Below, one piece after another: positions 17,577 to 26,868 of a DNA stretch of 64,000 nt. Source of the DNA: Bacteroidales bacterium (GTDB taxonomy: Bacteria > Bacteroidota > Bacteroidia > Bacteroidales > JAIOZK01); the NCBI GenBank assembly GCA_021740625.1, contig JAIOZK010000001.1, positions 285,844 through 349,843 of the forward strand, in the 5' to 3' direction. How positions within the stretch are numbered: the stretch's first letter is position 1; each line of letters opens with the position of its first letter. The notes below the pieces were generated by a model. The model was not told the origin of the DNA, ran no database searches, and saw only the letters and a list, made by a program, of their open reading frames with translations. A program made the position numbers and the translations under genes.

Positions 17577-18974
17577 ATGTCCGACAAGCAAAAAACGATA
17601 AACAAGCCAGTTACAGTTTCGGGAACGGGCCTACATACGGGCAGATATGCCAATCTGACATTTAAACCTGCGCCTGAAAACCATGGCATTATGTTTCAAC
17701 GTGTCGATGTAAAGGAAAAACCCATCATAGCGGTGGATGTTGATGCCGTTGTGGATACTTCCAGAGGTACAACAATTGAAAAAAACGGATACCGGGTTTA
17801 TACCATAGAACATGTAATGGCAGCCCTTGCCGGTGCGCAGATCGACAATGTATTGATTGAAATTGACCAGGTTGAAACACCAATCAAAGATGGTAGCAGC
17901 CGGTATTTTTATGAAGCGATAAAGTCGGCCGGAATTGTTGAACAAATAGCCGACAAGCGCTACATAGAAGTCAAAGAAGAGATTATTTACAAAGATCCCA
18001 AAAACAATGTTGAATTAAAGATCAGCCCCGACAAGAAATTCAAAGTGGATGTTGATATTGATTATGAAACCAAGGTGCTGGGCAAACAAAATGCTGTCCT
18101 GGAAAACATTGATGATTTCGAGAAAGAGATCTCAAAATGCCGGACTTTTGTTTTCCTGCACGAACTGGAATTTTTGCTGAACAACAACCTGATCAAGGGG
18201 GGTGATCTGAGCAATGCAATCGTATTCGTCAACCGCCTGGTATCCCAGCAGGAACTGGACCGTCTTGCAGACCTGTTCAACAAACCCAAGGTCAAAGTGT
18301 TAAAGGAAGGGATCCTGAACAACCTTGAGTTACATTTTCCGAATGAACCTGCTCGTCATAAATTGCTTGATGTTGTTGGAGACCTCTCCCTGCTGGGGAA
18401 ACCCATCAGGGGAAGGATCACGGCCAAAAGGCCCGGGCATCACTCCAATGTTGAATTTGCCAAATTAATTAAAAAACATATTAATCATTTAAAAATGAGC
18501 ACAGAACCTAAGTTCGATTTGAACAAAGAGCCTGTCCTGGATGTAAAAGGCATACAAAGGCTTTTGCCGCACCGGCCACCTTTTCTGTTTATCGACAAAA
18601 TCCTGGAAATGACTGACACACGCGTTGTCGGGTTAAAAAATGTGACCATGAATGAGACATTCTTCGTGGGGCATTTTCCCAACGAACCAGTCATGCCGGG
18701 TGTTATTCAAATTGAAGCCATGGCGCAGTGCGGAGGTGTTCTCGTCCTGAATCCTTACCCGGATCCGGAAAATTATACAACCCTTTTTTTAAAAATCGAA
18801 AATGTAAAATTCAGAAAGATTGTTGTACCAGGCGATACCATTGTATTCGACCTGGAGCTTATTTCACCTGTCAGAAGAGGAATTGCCCACATGAGTGGAA
18901 AAGCATACGTAGGCAATCATGTTGTTATGGAAGCACAGATGATGGCTTCGATCAAAAGAATTGAAGGAAAATAA
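17577..18974 (+). CDS. lpxC-fabZ: Bifunctional LpxC deacetylase / FabZ dehydratase fusion
   Basis: A 465-residue fusion characteristic of Bacteroidota. Residues 1 to about 300 are LpxC, the zinc deacetylase committing UDP-acyl-GlcNAc to lipid A, with SGTGLHTGRYANLTFKPAP, EHVMAALAG and the zinc/catalytic region HKLLDVVGDLSLLG...HHSNVEFAK. Residues from about 320 are FabZ, the 3-hydroxyacyl-ACP dehydratase, with RLLPHRPPFLFIDKI and the catalytic HFPNEPVMPGVIQIEAMAQ. The fusion joins lipid A synthesis to supply of acyl-ACP. lpxA follows 21 bases later. Confidence 0.96.
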   Translation: MSDKQKTINKPVTVSGTGLHTGRYANLTFKPAPENHGIMFQRVDVKEKPIIAVDVDAVVDTSRGTTIEKNGYRVYTIEHVMAALAGAQIDNVLIEIDQVETPIKDGSSRYFYEAIKSAGIVEQIADKRYIEVKEEIIYKDPKNNVELKISPDKKFKVDVDIDYETKVLGKQNAVLENIDDFEKEISKCRTFVFLHELEFLLNNNLIKGGDLSNAIVFVNRLVSQQELDRLADLFNKPKVKVLKEGILNNLELHFPNEPARHKLLDVVGDLSLLGKPIRGRITAKRPGHHSNVEFAKLIKKHINHLKMSTEPKFDLNKEPVLDVKGIQRLLPHRPPFLFIDKILEMTDTRVVGLKNVTMNETFFVGHFPNEPVMPGVIQIEAMAQCGGVLVLNPYPDPENYTTLFLKIENVKFRKIVVPGDTIVFDLELISPVRRGIAHMSGKAYVGNHVVMEAQMMASIKRIEGK

Positions 18975-18995
18975 AAAAACAGAAGTTTTTCAGCA

Positions 18996-19793
18996 ATGAA
19001 TCAACCCTTAGCATACGTACACCCGCAGGCCAAAATTGCCAGCAATGTTGTTATTGAACCATTTGTCAACATTGAGAAAAATGTTGTCATCGAAGAAGGT
19101 ACCTGGATCGGTTCCAATGTAACCATCATGGAAGGTGCACGGATCGGGAAGAACTGTAAAATTTTCCCGGGTGCCGTGATCGCAGCGATACCGCAGGATC
19201 TGAAATTCGACGATGAAGATACCATTGTCAAGATCGGCGACAACACCACCATTCGCGAATTTGTAACCATCAACCGGGGTACAAAGGCAAGCTACAAAAC
19301 AGTTGTTGGCAACAATTGCATGCTCATGGCCTATGTACATGTTGCGCACGATTGCTTCATCGGCAACAATGTGATCCTGGCCAACAATGCAACCCTGGCC
19401 GGTCATATCACCATCGACGACTGGGCCATCATCGGGGGCATGGCCGCCATACATCAGTTTGTTAAGATTGGCGCCCATTCCTTTGTTTCCGGAGGTGCCC
19501 TGGCCCGAAAAGACATTCCTCCTTTTGTGAAAGCAGCCCGCGAACCCCTCTCCTATGTGGGTGTAAATTCCATTGGTTTGCGGCGCAGGGGATATTCCAA
19601 CGAGCAAATCAACCAGATACAGGATATCTACCGCATCATATTTGTAAAAGGTTATAATGTGTCCCAGGGGATCTCTATCGTGGAAGCCGATGTGCCGGCA
19701 ACCCCTGAAAGAGATGACATCCTTTCCTTCATCGCAAAATCTACCCGCGGACTGATGAAGGGATACGGGAAAGTACAAAAGACCGGTGAGTAG
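18996..19793 (+). CDS. lpxA: Acyl-ACP:UDP-N-acetylglucosamine O-acyltransferase LpxA
   Basis: A 265-residue hexapeptide-repeat acyltransferase starting lipid A synthesis. Signatures: IHPQAKIA-type start (YVHPQAKIASNVVIEPFV), IPQDLKFDDEDT, REFVTINRGT, MAYVHVAHDC with the catalytic His, and IGGMAAIHQFVKIGAHSFVSGGALA. The C-terminal helices contain GLRRRGYSNEQINQIQDIYRI. Length and order after lpxC-fabZ are as expected. Confidence 0.95.
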   Translation: MNQPLAYVHPQAKIASNVVIEPFVNIEKNVVIEEGTWIGSNVTIMEGARIGKNCKIFPGAVIAAIPQDLKFDDEDTIVKIGDNTTIREFVTINRGTKASYKTVVGNNCMLMAYVHVAHDCFIGNNVILANNATLAGHITIDDWAIIGGMAAIHQFVKIGAHSFVSGGALARKDIPPFVKAAREPLSYVGVNSIGLRRRGYSNEQINQIQDIYRIIFVKGYNVSQGISIVEADVPATPERDDILSFIAKSTRGLMKGYGKVQKTGE

Positions 19794-19846
19794 TGGATCA
19801 CCGGCCGTGCAATCTCCATACAGCATCACATTTCCTATTTTTTGAT

Positions 19847-19854
19847 TACTTTTG
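19847..19854 (+). promoter_or_regulatory. TAnnTTTG promoter element before efp
   Basis: TACTTTTG matches the Bacteroidota -7 element, 32 bases upstream of the efp ATG. It suggests efp can be transcribed apart from lpxA. No clear -33 element is visible. Confidence 0.45.
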
Positions 19855-19886
19855 CACTTAATTTCAGAAAAGCAAAACATTCAACT

Positions 19887-20453
19887 ATGGCAACTACTTC
19901 AGATTTTAGAAATGGCTTATGCATTGAACATAATGGTGAACTATGGACCATTGTCGAGTTTCAACATGTGAAGCCCGGCAAAGGACCAGCCTTCGTGCGG
20001 ACCAAACTGAAAAGCCTGAAAAGCGGCAAAGTTCTGTCACATACTTTTACCGCCGGTGTCAAGATCAACACGCAACGCATCGAGCGGAGACCTTACCAGT
20101 TTTTGTACAAAGATGGCACACAGTATCATTTTATGAATTCAGAAACTTTTGAGCAAACCTTCATTGAAGAGGAGCTGATCAATGCTCCACATTTGATGAA
20201 AGAAGGACAGCAGGTAGAAATCCTCGTACATGATGAAACAGAAACCCCTTTGAGCTGCGAGTTGCCACCTTATGTTGATCTGAAGATCACATATACCGAG
20301 CCAGGCGAAAAAGGAAATACAGCTACCAATGCTTTCAAGGATGCCACCGTAGAAACCGGGGCTACCGTAAAAGTTCCCCTTTTCATCAACAATGAAGAAA
20401 AGATCAAAGTAGATACACGGACCGGCGAATACTCAGAACGCGTTAAAGAATAA
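19887..20453 (+). CDS. efp: Translation elongation factor P
   Basis: A 188-residue three-domain EF-P that relieves ribosome stalling at consecutive prolines. The tip loop is [18 protein letters not shown], with the modifiable Lys about residue 32. The later part has [15 protein letters not shown] and [28 protein letters not shown], the standard C-terminal domain. The frame is open 15 codons upstream, but the ATG at 19887 ([10 protein letters not shown]) is the family start. Confidence 0.96.
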   Translation: MATTSDFRNGLCIEHNGELWTIVEFQHVKPGKGPAFVRTKLKSLKSGKVLSHTFTAGVKINTQRIERRPYQFLYKDGTQYHFMNSETFEQTFIEEELINAPHLMKEGQQVEILVHDETETPLSCELPPYVDLKITYTEPGEKGNTATNAFKDATVETGATVKVPLFINNEEKIKVDTRTGEYSERVKE

Positions 20454-20464
20454 ACCCGAATTCT

Positions 20465-21394
20465 ATGAAATTTGAAAGCCCTCTCAGTCTCAAGGGACTG
20501 GCGGATATGATCGGTGCAGAACCCGTCGGCAATGATGATTTTAAAATAACGGGGATCAATGAGATCCATATGGTAGAGCCTGGGGATATCACTTTCGTTG
20601 ACCATCCCAAATACTATGACAAAGCCCTGAACAGCAAGGCTACCACCATACTCATCAACAAAAAAGTAAAGCAGCCTGAGGGAAAAGCCTTATTAATATC
20701 GGATGATCCATTCAGAGATTATGTCAGGATTGTTAAAAAATTCAGACCTTTCAGGAAAAGCAACAATTTCATCTCCAATACGGCAGAAATTGGAGAAGGA
20801 ACCATCATACAGCCCGGATCTTTCATTGGCAATCATGTCAGGATCGGGAAAAACTGCCTGATCCATTCCAATGTCAGCATTTATGATCATACCTTGATCG
20901 GCGACAAGGTGATCATCCATGCCAATTCGGTGCTGGGTGCTGATGCCTATTATTTCCAAAAAAAGAATGGAGCGTTCCGCAAGATGGAATCCTGCGGCCG
21001 GGTTGTGATCAGGGATAAAGTCGAGATCGGAGCCCTCTGTTCCATCGACAAAGGAGTATCCGGGGATACCATCATAGATGAAGATACCAAGCTCGATAAT
21101 CACTGCCAGATCGGACACGACACTTATATTGGCAAGCACTGCCTGATCGGCTCTCATGCCGCTATTGCAGGTGTTACACGCATCGAAGACGATGTGATCC
21201 TTTGGGGACGCGTTTCCATAAACAAGGATATCGTAATTGGAAAAGGAGCCATATTGCTTGCCACCTCAGCAGTTGGCAAAAGCCTGGAAGGCGGTAAGAC
21301 TTATTTCGGTGCACCTGCAGAAGAAGTCAGAACGAAATGGAAGCAACTGGCAGCCTTGAAAAAATTACCTGATTTTCTGAATAAGCATACATAA
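20465..21394 (+). CDS. Second LpxD-like UDP-sugar N-acyltransferase
   Basis: A 309-residue left-handed beta-helix protein with an N-terminal LpxD-like domain (LSLKGLADMIGAEPVGNDDFKITGI, shown in part as GLADMIGAEPVGND), FVDHPKYYDKALNSKATTILI and hexapeptide repeats ending in a GAPAEEVRTKWKQ tail. It is clearly related to the LpxD at 16466 but diverged, and its active-site region reads NHCQIGHDTYIGKHC in place of [10 protein letters not shown]. It lies 11 bases after efp. An LpxD paralogue beside efp recurs in Bacteroidota as I recall; whether it acts on lipid A or another UDP-sugar cannot be decided here. Confidence 0.8.
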   Translation: MKFESPLSLKGLADMIGAEPVGNDDFKITGINEIHMVEPGDITFVDHPKYYDKALNSKATTILINKKVKQPEGKALLISDDPFRDYVRIVKKFRPFRKSNNFISNTAEIGEGTIIQPGSFIGNHVRIGKNCLIHSNVSIYDHTLIGDKVIIHANSVLGADAYYFQKKNGAFRKMESCGRVVIRDKVEIGALCSIDKGVSGDTIIDEDTKLDNHCQIGHDTYIGKHCLIGSHAAIAGVTRIEDDVILWGRVSINKDIVIGKGAILLATSAVGKSLEGGKTYFGAPAEEVRTKWKQLAALKKLPDFLNKHT

Positions 21395-21421
21395 ACAAAC
21401 CTCAAAATTCGACATTGGGTG

Positions 21422-21455
21422 TTCGATATTCGAAGTTATAATGAAGAATATCGAA
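21422..21455. repeat. Small inverted repeat TTCGATATTC / GAATATCGAA
   Basis: A perfect 10-base inverted repeat between two convergent genes. Further TTCGAA-rich words (AATTTCGAATTTCGAAG) follow. It may serve as a weak hairpin; there is no T-run, so it is not called a terminator. Confidence 0.4.
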
Positions 21456-21517
21456 TAATGAATTTCGAATTTCGAAGTAAATGTCCTGATCCCTGCTCTT
21501 CATGAAGCATTCATATC

Positions 21518-22606
21518 CTACCTACTACTGATCTTGTAATTTAACCCCAGACCGTAGGAAGTAGAAAGATAGTACAATCTTTTTTCTCCAAAGAAAACAA
21601 TCTCCATATCAGCAAATGCCCTGAGGTAGAAGTTACCCATCTCATACTTTATGCCCGGGGTAAAGGAGATGGTGGTTGGATAATCAAAATTGGGGAAAAT
21701 ATTAAAAGATCCTCTGATGGTCGGACTAAACCCGTTTTTGGGATGAATATAAGAATAAGAGATCGGGATTTTAAAACTGGATATAAAATCCATTGATTCA
21801 GGTGGATCAAGCATTTTTAGTACACCTATCCCAAAAAAACCTTTTTCACTGAAACGCGGATTCATGAAATAAGCATTGACACCAACAAAGGGCCATATAT
21901 TTTCATCACCAATCAATTTTTTCCTGTAATGTGTATTTTGCACACTTGCCTCAACAATAATGGCCCAGGGCATCCTTTTTTCATAGATGATACATTCCTC
22001 GTCCTTGCAAACCATGTTGTGATAACTCTCACCGAAACGGATCATTTTTTTGTGCGTCGGCTGGTTGATGTTTTGAATTTGATCCTCAAGCTGAGGGGCA
22101 TCGGAAGTATAATAACTTAAAATACCTGTGTACGGTTTCCGCACCACCTGCATCATCTTTCCATCCTGGTCAATAATGTCTTTGACATATCTTAACTCCT
22201 TCAGGGGCAAGCTATCCCTGCCCACAAAATAATGTCCCTGCCTTCCCTTATCCTGATAAAAATATATATCAAGTTCTCCGTCGAGCAGGAATTCCAGGAA
22301 AAGTTTTTCCTCCTTACCATTGACAAGTACTTCTTTTGAAATGTAGAATTTCCCATCAACAAAATGGTAGGCATAAATCTCAGCGGGAAAATACCTTTCC
22401 ACCGAATCACCTTCCCCAATCCTGAAATCGCAATAATGAGAATTTTGATAGTAGCTTTTGTTGTCGATCTCACCAAAAAGGGTATCGTTTTCTGTTAACT
22501 GAACATAAGCTTCCCGAAAGGTTTTCTGGGCAAACGTCAGTTGTATAGCAAACAACGAAACAAAAAGCAAAATGTTCTTTTCGGAAAATAATGAGCGGTT
22601 GGGCAT
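21518..22606 (-). CDS. Exported protein with predicted C-terminal outer-membrane beta-barrel
   Basis: A 362-residue protein with a cleavable signal peptide (IQLTFAQ). The N-terminal half carries short charged strands (YVQLTENDTLFGEID, FYISKEVLVNGKEEKLF). The C-terminal half has alternating amphipathic strands ending TSYGLGLNYKISSR, typical of a small outer-membrane barrel. No enzyme motif is seen. It stands alone between the lpxD paralogue (convergent) and the starch locus (same strand, 52 bases). I do not recognise a named family. Confidence 0.6.
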   Translation of the reverse strand: MPNRSLFSEKNILLFVSLFAIQLTFAQKTFREAYVQLTENDTLFGEIDNKSYYQNSHYCDFRIGEGDSVERYFPAEIYAYHFVDGKFYISKEVLVNGKEEKLFLEFLLDGELDIYFYQDKGRQGHYFVGRDSLPLKELRYVKDIIDQDGKMMQVVRKPYTGILSYYTSDAPQLEDQIQNINQPTHKKMIRFGESYHNMVCKDEECIIYEKRMPWAIIVEASVQNTHYRKKLIGDENIWPFVGVNAYFMNPRFSEKGFFGIGVLKMLDPPESMDFISSFKIPISYSYIHPKNGFSPTIRGSFNIFPNFDYPTTISFTPGIKYEMGNFYLRAFADMEIVFFGEKRLYYLSTSYGLGLNYKISSR

Positions 22607-22658
22607 TTCAAATATAATTTGGTTCCGGTCTCAAATATAAGAAATGTCTACAACATAC

Positions 22659-25466
22659 TTACTTTGTTAACAGGATCTTTTCCACCTCCTGATGATCTCC
22701 TGCAACAAGTTTCAGTATATACATTCCAGATGGCAGGTTGAGATCATAGGATTGCCTGTACTCACCAGAAATCAACCCGTCGTAAAGATTGCGGATCACT
22801 TTTCCGGTGTGATCGATCAGTTCGAGCCTTGCAGCGACAGGTGTGTCGGAGGCATAATCTATCTGTAACCGACCTGTTGACGGATTCGGGTAGATTTTAC
22901 TCACAATGCCGAAAGCCTCCGGTTCCTCCGTGAAGGTCCCCGTTTCGGGTGTTGCCAGCTTCACATCCGTATAGAAATGATATTCACCCGGATCCAGGCT
23001 CAACAGCACACCGCTTTCCGATGCCGTCAGCGAGTCGCCTGAAAAATAATCATACCACATACCGCCATGCTGAAACTGGGTGAGCACCTGCCCTTCTTCC
23101 ACATCAAAGTTCCCGACCACCAGCACATTCATATCCTCGCCATTCAGCCGGATTTGTTTCATGGTCCCATTCACATCCAGATCATAATCATCAGTTTTGA
23201 AGACTTCGTATGACTTTTTCAAATCTATCAAACTTGCATATATCTCATATAAATAATTCCTCCTGTAATCACTATAATAATCCCATCGGACCGGTTTTTC
23301 GCCCAGGCGTCCATTATAATCGATTGAATAATCATATGCCAATTCTCCAAACTGCCATATCATCTTGGGCCCAGGGATGGGAATAAAGAAAGCAGTTGCC
23401 ATTGCCAGCCGGTCGATAGCTGTTGTTGTATCCGTAATATCATAATCACCGGATGAATTTCCATAGGTGATATTTTTAAACATCAGCCGTTCTTCATCGT
23501 GGCTTTCCATATATCCCACAACATGGGGGGCACTCCAGCCCCTTTCCTGGTATGAGATCCAGGAGAAATCTGATTTCCCTCCATCATTGTGAGCCATGGC
23601 AGCTTCGCCGTAAGCGTGGTTCAGGTTGCCCCAGAGGAGAATGCCATATTCTGCCAGTTCCTTTTCTTCTGAGTTTTCGGCAAGATGTTCAAAGATGACG
23701 ACCGTATTGGGATTTCTTTCCCAAATCTCGTCGGTCATCCTTTTGAGCAGTGCGATCCTGTCGGCGTCGTAATTGCTGCCCCAGGGATCGTTGTCGCCCT
23801 TGATGTTGTTACCAATGCCTTTGGTAAAATCGAAACGGAATCCGTCCACTTTATATTCGTTGATCCAGAAGCTGTTGATACTGTCAACCAGTTGCTTGGT
23901 GTATTCGCTTTCATGATCGAAATCATTGCCCCACTGTGCATCCGGGTTTGTAAAATTATGCTCACGGTTGTACCAGGGATTGTCTTCCGTGGGCTTATCG
24001 CCATCAAAATAAAGTTGCACGAAAGGCGACTGGTCGTAGGAATGGTTCAGCACCATATCGATGAAAACGGCAATGCCCCGGTCATGACATGCATCGATGA
24101 ATTTCTTCAGGTCATTTTTGGGTCCATAGTATTTATCCGGGGCGAAATAGAAGGAAGGGTTGTATCCCCAACTGCTGTTTCCTTCGAATTCGTTCACGGG
24201 CATGAGTTCGATGGCATTAACGCCCAGGTGTTCCAGGTAGCCCAATGTATCTATCAAAGATTGGTAGGTATGTTGTGTTGTAAAATCCCGGATCAACATT
24301 TCGTAAATCACAAGTTCTTCTACTGGCGCAGGTACGAAATTTTCAATCTGCCAGTTGTATTCTTCCTGAGCGGTTTGCAATACAGAAGCAATTCCTGTGG
24401 TTTTTCCTTCGGGATATTCAATCAGCCCGGGATAGGTATTATCACTGATCCATTTGTCATTCCATGGATCACTGATCTTCTCGGTATAGGGATCGGCAAT
24501 TTTGATCTCTCCATCCACAAAATACTGGAAGATGTATTCCTCTTGTGGTGTAAGTCCATCTAACTCCAGCCAGAAATATTCTCCATCCGGCGTCATCTTC
24601 ATGAAATAATTTTCTTCCAGTTGCCAGTTGTTAAAATCCCCGATGACGAAAACGAATTCCTTACCGGGAGCTGTCAGGCAAAGGCTTGCCGAATGATCAT
24701 CCGTGTAATTTATACCGGGCCGGATGCCTGCGGGCAATGCTTCCTGCAAAACTTCTCCCCGCACGTAATAATACATGGAATCGGCTACCATGCCCGTATC
24801 GTTTGTAGCCACAGCTTTCACCCATACCTTTCCAGGTTCTGCTGCTTCGGTGCTGTCGATCAGAACATCCTCAGTTGTCTGGGCAAAAAGAGCATCATCG
24901 ATGTACAGTGAGATATCATTGGCATAATTGGCAGCGATCTCGAAGTAAATCTTATCCCCGCTTTCCACGACTAACTCATCCTGGTGCGGTTGAATGAATA
25001 CCACATTGAGCTCGGCATTGTAAACATCCACGAAGATGTCAGTTCCGCCTTCATCTTTGCCCTCAAGTTGGGAATACTCACTCCGGAAAACGAAAACCAT
25101 TTGCAGTATTTCCTCTCCCTGCGGAACGCCGTAATATTCCCGAATACTGGGTGTGATGTTGAGGGAATACAGCTCATCATCGATCCTGTTAAGTTTTGTT
25201 TCGGGGGTATTTTGTCCCCAATCGGTTTTCACGTATTTCCAGTCGCTACCGGAAGTACTCTCATTGGTGATCACACCAGTGTGGGCGTACACATCCCCAT
25301 CATAGCCCTCCAGGCCACCACTCCCCTGGGTGGCATCATAGATGATCTCCAGACTGTCGCCTTGAACGGGAAACTGCGGTATGGTGGTGATCAATTGCGC
25401 ATTGGATTGCAGTATTCCAAAAAGGATGATAAGTAAATTTGCGAATAATAGTCTTCCGGTATTCAT
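22659..25466 (-). CDS. Secreted GH13 alpha-amylase with N-terminal binding modules and T9SS sorting domain
   Basis: The 935-residue protein has a signal peptide (LQSNAQ), an N-terminal beta-sandwich module (VYAHTGVITN...YYGVPQGEEILQMVFVFRSE), an Ig-like segment, a CBM48-like/E-set segment (FVIGDFNNWQ) and a GH13 catalytic barrel. Regions I-IV read DMVLNHSYDQS, GFRFDFTKG (nucleophile Asp), VIFEHLAENSEE (acid/base Glu) and YMESHDEERL. The C-terminus is a T9SS sorting domain (KIYPNPSTGRLQIDY ... GMYILKLVAGDHQEVEKILL). It should be released or anchored outside the cell and cut starch or glycogen. The ATG at 25466 (MNTGRLLF) is preferred over an in-frame start seven codons earlier. Confidence 0.9.
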   Translation of the reverse strand: MNTGRLLFANLLIILFGILQSNAQLITTIPQFPVQGDSLEIIYDATQGSGGLEGYDGDVYAHTGVITNESTSGSDWKYVKTDWGQNTPETKLNRIDDELYSLNITPSIREYYGVPQGEEILQMVFVFRSEYSQLEGKDEGGTDIFVDVYNAELNVVFIQPHQDELVVESGDKIYFEIAANYANDISLYIDDALFAQTTEDVLIDSTEAAEPGKVWVKAVATNDTGMVADSMYYYVRGEVLQEALPAGIRPGINYTDDHSASLCLTAPGKEFVFVIGDFNNWQLEENYFMKMTPDGEYFWLELDGLTPQEEYIFQYFVDGEIKIADPYTEKISDPWNDKWISDNTYPGLIEYPEGKTTGIASVLQTAQEEYNWQIENFVPAPVEELVIYEMLIRDFTTQHTYQSLIDTLGYLEHLGVNAIELMPVNEFEGNSSWGYNPSFYFAPDKYYGPKNDLKKFIDACHDRGIAVFIDMVLNHSYDQSPFVQLYFDGDKPTEDNPWYNREHNFTNPDAQWGNDFDHESEYTKQLVDSINSFWINEYKVDGFRFDFTKGIGNNIKGDNDPWGSNYDADRIALLKRMTDEIWERNPNTVVIFEHLAENSEEKELAEYGILLWGNLNHAYGEAAMAHNDGGKSDFSWISYQERGWSAPHVVGYMESHDEERLMFKNITYGNSSGDYDITDTTTAIDRLAMATAFFIPIPGPKMIWQFGELAYDYSIDYNGRLGEKPVRWDYYSDYRRNYLYEIYASLIDLKKSYEVFKTDDYDLDVNGTMKQIRLNGEDMNVLVVGNFDVEEGQVLTQFQHGGMWYDYFSGDSLTASESGVLLSLDPGEYHFYTDVKLATPETGTFTEEPEAFGIVSKIYPNPSTGRLQIDYASDTPVAARLELIDHTGKVIRNLYDGLISGEYRQSYDLNLPSGMYILKLVAGDHQEVEKILLTK

Positions 25467-25519
25467 ACTTTTTAATTTAGGTAACAATCATATTGTCATC
25501 AAAGTTCATGCAGTAAAAA

Positions 25520-25527
25520 CAAAAGTA
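25520..25527 (-). promoter_or_regulatory. TAnnTTTG promoter element for the secreted amylase
   Basis: On the minus strand TACTTTTG lies 53 bases upstream of the ATG at 25466. A terminator just upstream separates it from the preceding gene, so the amylase probably has its own promoter. No -33 element is evident, so an activator may be needed. Confidence 0.5.
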
Positions 25528-25563
25528 TCAATATTTTAATAATTTTTAACGGAAAAGCAGTCA

Positions 25564-25597
25564 TAAAAAAACCCGGCATGAAAAAGCCGGGTTTTGA
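25564..25597 (-). terminator. Rho-independent terminator after the two-module T9SS protein
   Basis: On the minus strand AACCCGGC and GCCGGGTT form a stem over an eight-base loop, followed by a long T-run. It lies just after the stop of the gene at 25615-26715. Confidence 0.85.
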
Positions 25598-25614
25598 AAT
25601 AGAAATAATACTTT

Positions 25615-26715
25615 TTATTTGATAAACTTCTGTGTTGCAACAACTCCTTTTTCATCGTAGAAATTCACGAAATAAATTCCGTTCTCAAAGTTTTCTGTTT
25701 CAATTTGAATGGTTTCATTATTCACGTCAATCTCCTGAATTCTTTGTCCGGTTGTATTAAAGATCTCAATTCTGTTAACATTTTCAAGATCTGTTATATT
25801 TAAAATATGTGTAACCGGGTTTGGATACATTTTAAAAGTGTTTTTTGCAACATTCTCTCCGATACCAATGTTAGTTTCCAAAGGTACGGTTATATCCATA
25901 CAAGACATGGTAGAATCATAGGGCGTCATCTTGCCTTCTGCATCCCAGGTTCCATTATTAAATACCATGTTAATAGCACTTACAATCGAACCTTCTTCCA
26001 CACCATAAAAATCTGCTGGAATATAAGTGATACTCCACAATGAGTCGGATACCTTTGAGAGTTCAGCCGATTGACCATTGGCACCCGTTGCATCAAAATC
26101 TACAACATTTTGCCAGGCGGAACCGTCAATTGTAACTCCTGAATGGATAAATACTTTACTAACAGTATCCATTGCTCCATCCGGGCATGAGAAAGAAGTA
26201 TTCAAAGTAAGTGTTACTTCCTGCCATGCGTTAGCTTCCTGGGGTTCCATCGTTACCGGGCTGTATGCTATTGGGATATTAAAGTCAACACATTCGGAGG
26301 AATCTGCATTATAATCAGCAGCTTTCACATCCCAGGTACCATTGTTAAAAACACCATTAATTTCCAGAACAAAATTACCATATGCAACATCATAGAATTC
26401 TACCGGTACGTATTTAATTGACCAGATGCTGTCATTTTCTTTTGTAAGTGTCGCAGCTTGTCCGTTTGCACCAGTTGCATCAAAGTCTACAACATTTTGC
26501 CAGCGGTCACCATTGATATTTACACCGGAATGCATGTAGATTTGAGAAACAGTGTCGAAAGAGGCACTATTGCATGACTTATTGATATTGAGCTTTAATG
26601 TAATCGTATCCCAGGCCGTAGCATTTTCAGGCTCAATGGTAATGGCTCCAGGCCACTGGGCAGAAGCCATATAAGTCAAAAATAATAATCCAAAAATAAA
26701 AGTAAATTTTCTCAT
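25615..26715 (-). CDS. T9SS-sorted protein with two tandem beta-sandwich modules (putative alpha-glucan binding)
   Basis: After a signal peptide (YMASAQ), the 366-residue protein has two repeats of about 130 residues each. They share HSGV-x-I-x-G-x-x-WQNVVDFDATGANGQ, then SIWSIKY or SLWSITY, FYDV/FYGV and VFNNGTWD. A T9SS sorting domain follows (KMYPNPVTHILNITDLENVNRIEIFNTTGQ, in parts). No catalytic motif is visible. The same pattern (HTGV...W...FYG/YYGV...VF) occurs once at the N-terminus of the adjacent secreted amylase, so both may bind the same glucan. Similarity to CBM25/26-type starch-binding modules is suspected from the H-G-x-W spacing but not proven. It has its own promoter and terminator. 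Confidence 0.65.
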   Translation of the reverse strand: MRKFTFIFGLLFLTYMASAQWPGAITIEPENATAWDTITLKLNINKSCNSASFDTVSQIYMHSGVNINGDRWQNVVDFDATGANGQAATLTKENDSIWSIKYVPVEFYDVAYGNFVLEINGVFNNGTWDVKAADYNADSSECVDFNIPIAYSPVTMEPQEANAWQEVTLTLNTSFSCPDGAMDTVSKVFIHSGVTIDGSAWQNVVDFDATGANGQSAELSKVSDSLWSITYIPADFYGVEEGSIVSAINMVFNNGTWDAEGKMTPYDSTMSCMDITVPLETNIGIGENVAKNTFKMYPNPVTHILNITDLENVNRIEIFNTTGQRIQEIDVNNETIQIETENFENGIYFVNFYDEKGVVATQKFIK

Positions 26716-26777
26716 AACATTAATTTTTTAGTTAATAATCGGGTTTATAAATTCTGTGTTAATTTTCTGTTAACCTT

Positions 26778-26809
26778 CAAAAATATTTCATTTTTCAGCC
26801 AAATCAAAA
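26778..26809 (-). promoter_or_regulatory. Canonical Bacteroidota promoter for the two-module T9SS gene
   Basis: On the minus strand TTTTG (26805-26809), a 19-base spacer and TATTTTTG (26778-26785) fit the -33/-7 consensus exactly. The ATG lies 62 bases downstream of the -7 element. Confidence 0.65.
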
Positions 26810-26868
26810 TAAAACTTCTGTTTTTTTATCAATACAATTGACTTTCGGCCTGTAAAAAAACAGAAGGC

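Noticed and set aside
19008..19880. 290-codon minus-strand frame over lpxA
   Set aside because: Antisense to a clear LpxA with all signatures; no family resemblance of its own.
23685..24563. 292-codon plus-strand frame inside the secreted amylase
   Set aside because: It runs antisense through the GH13 catalytic motifs, which are clearly coding on the minus strand.
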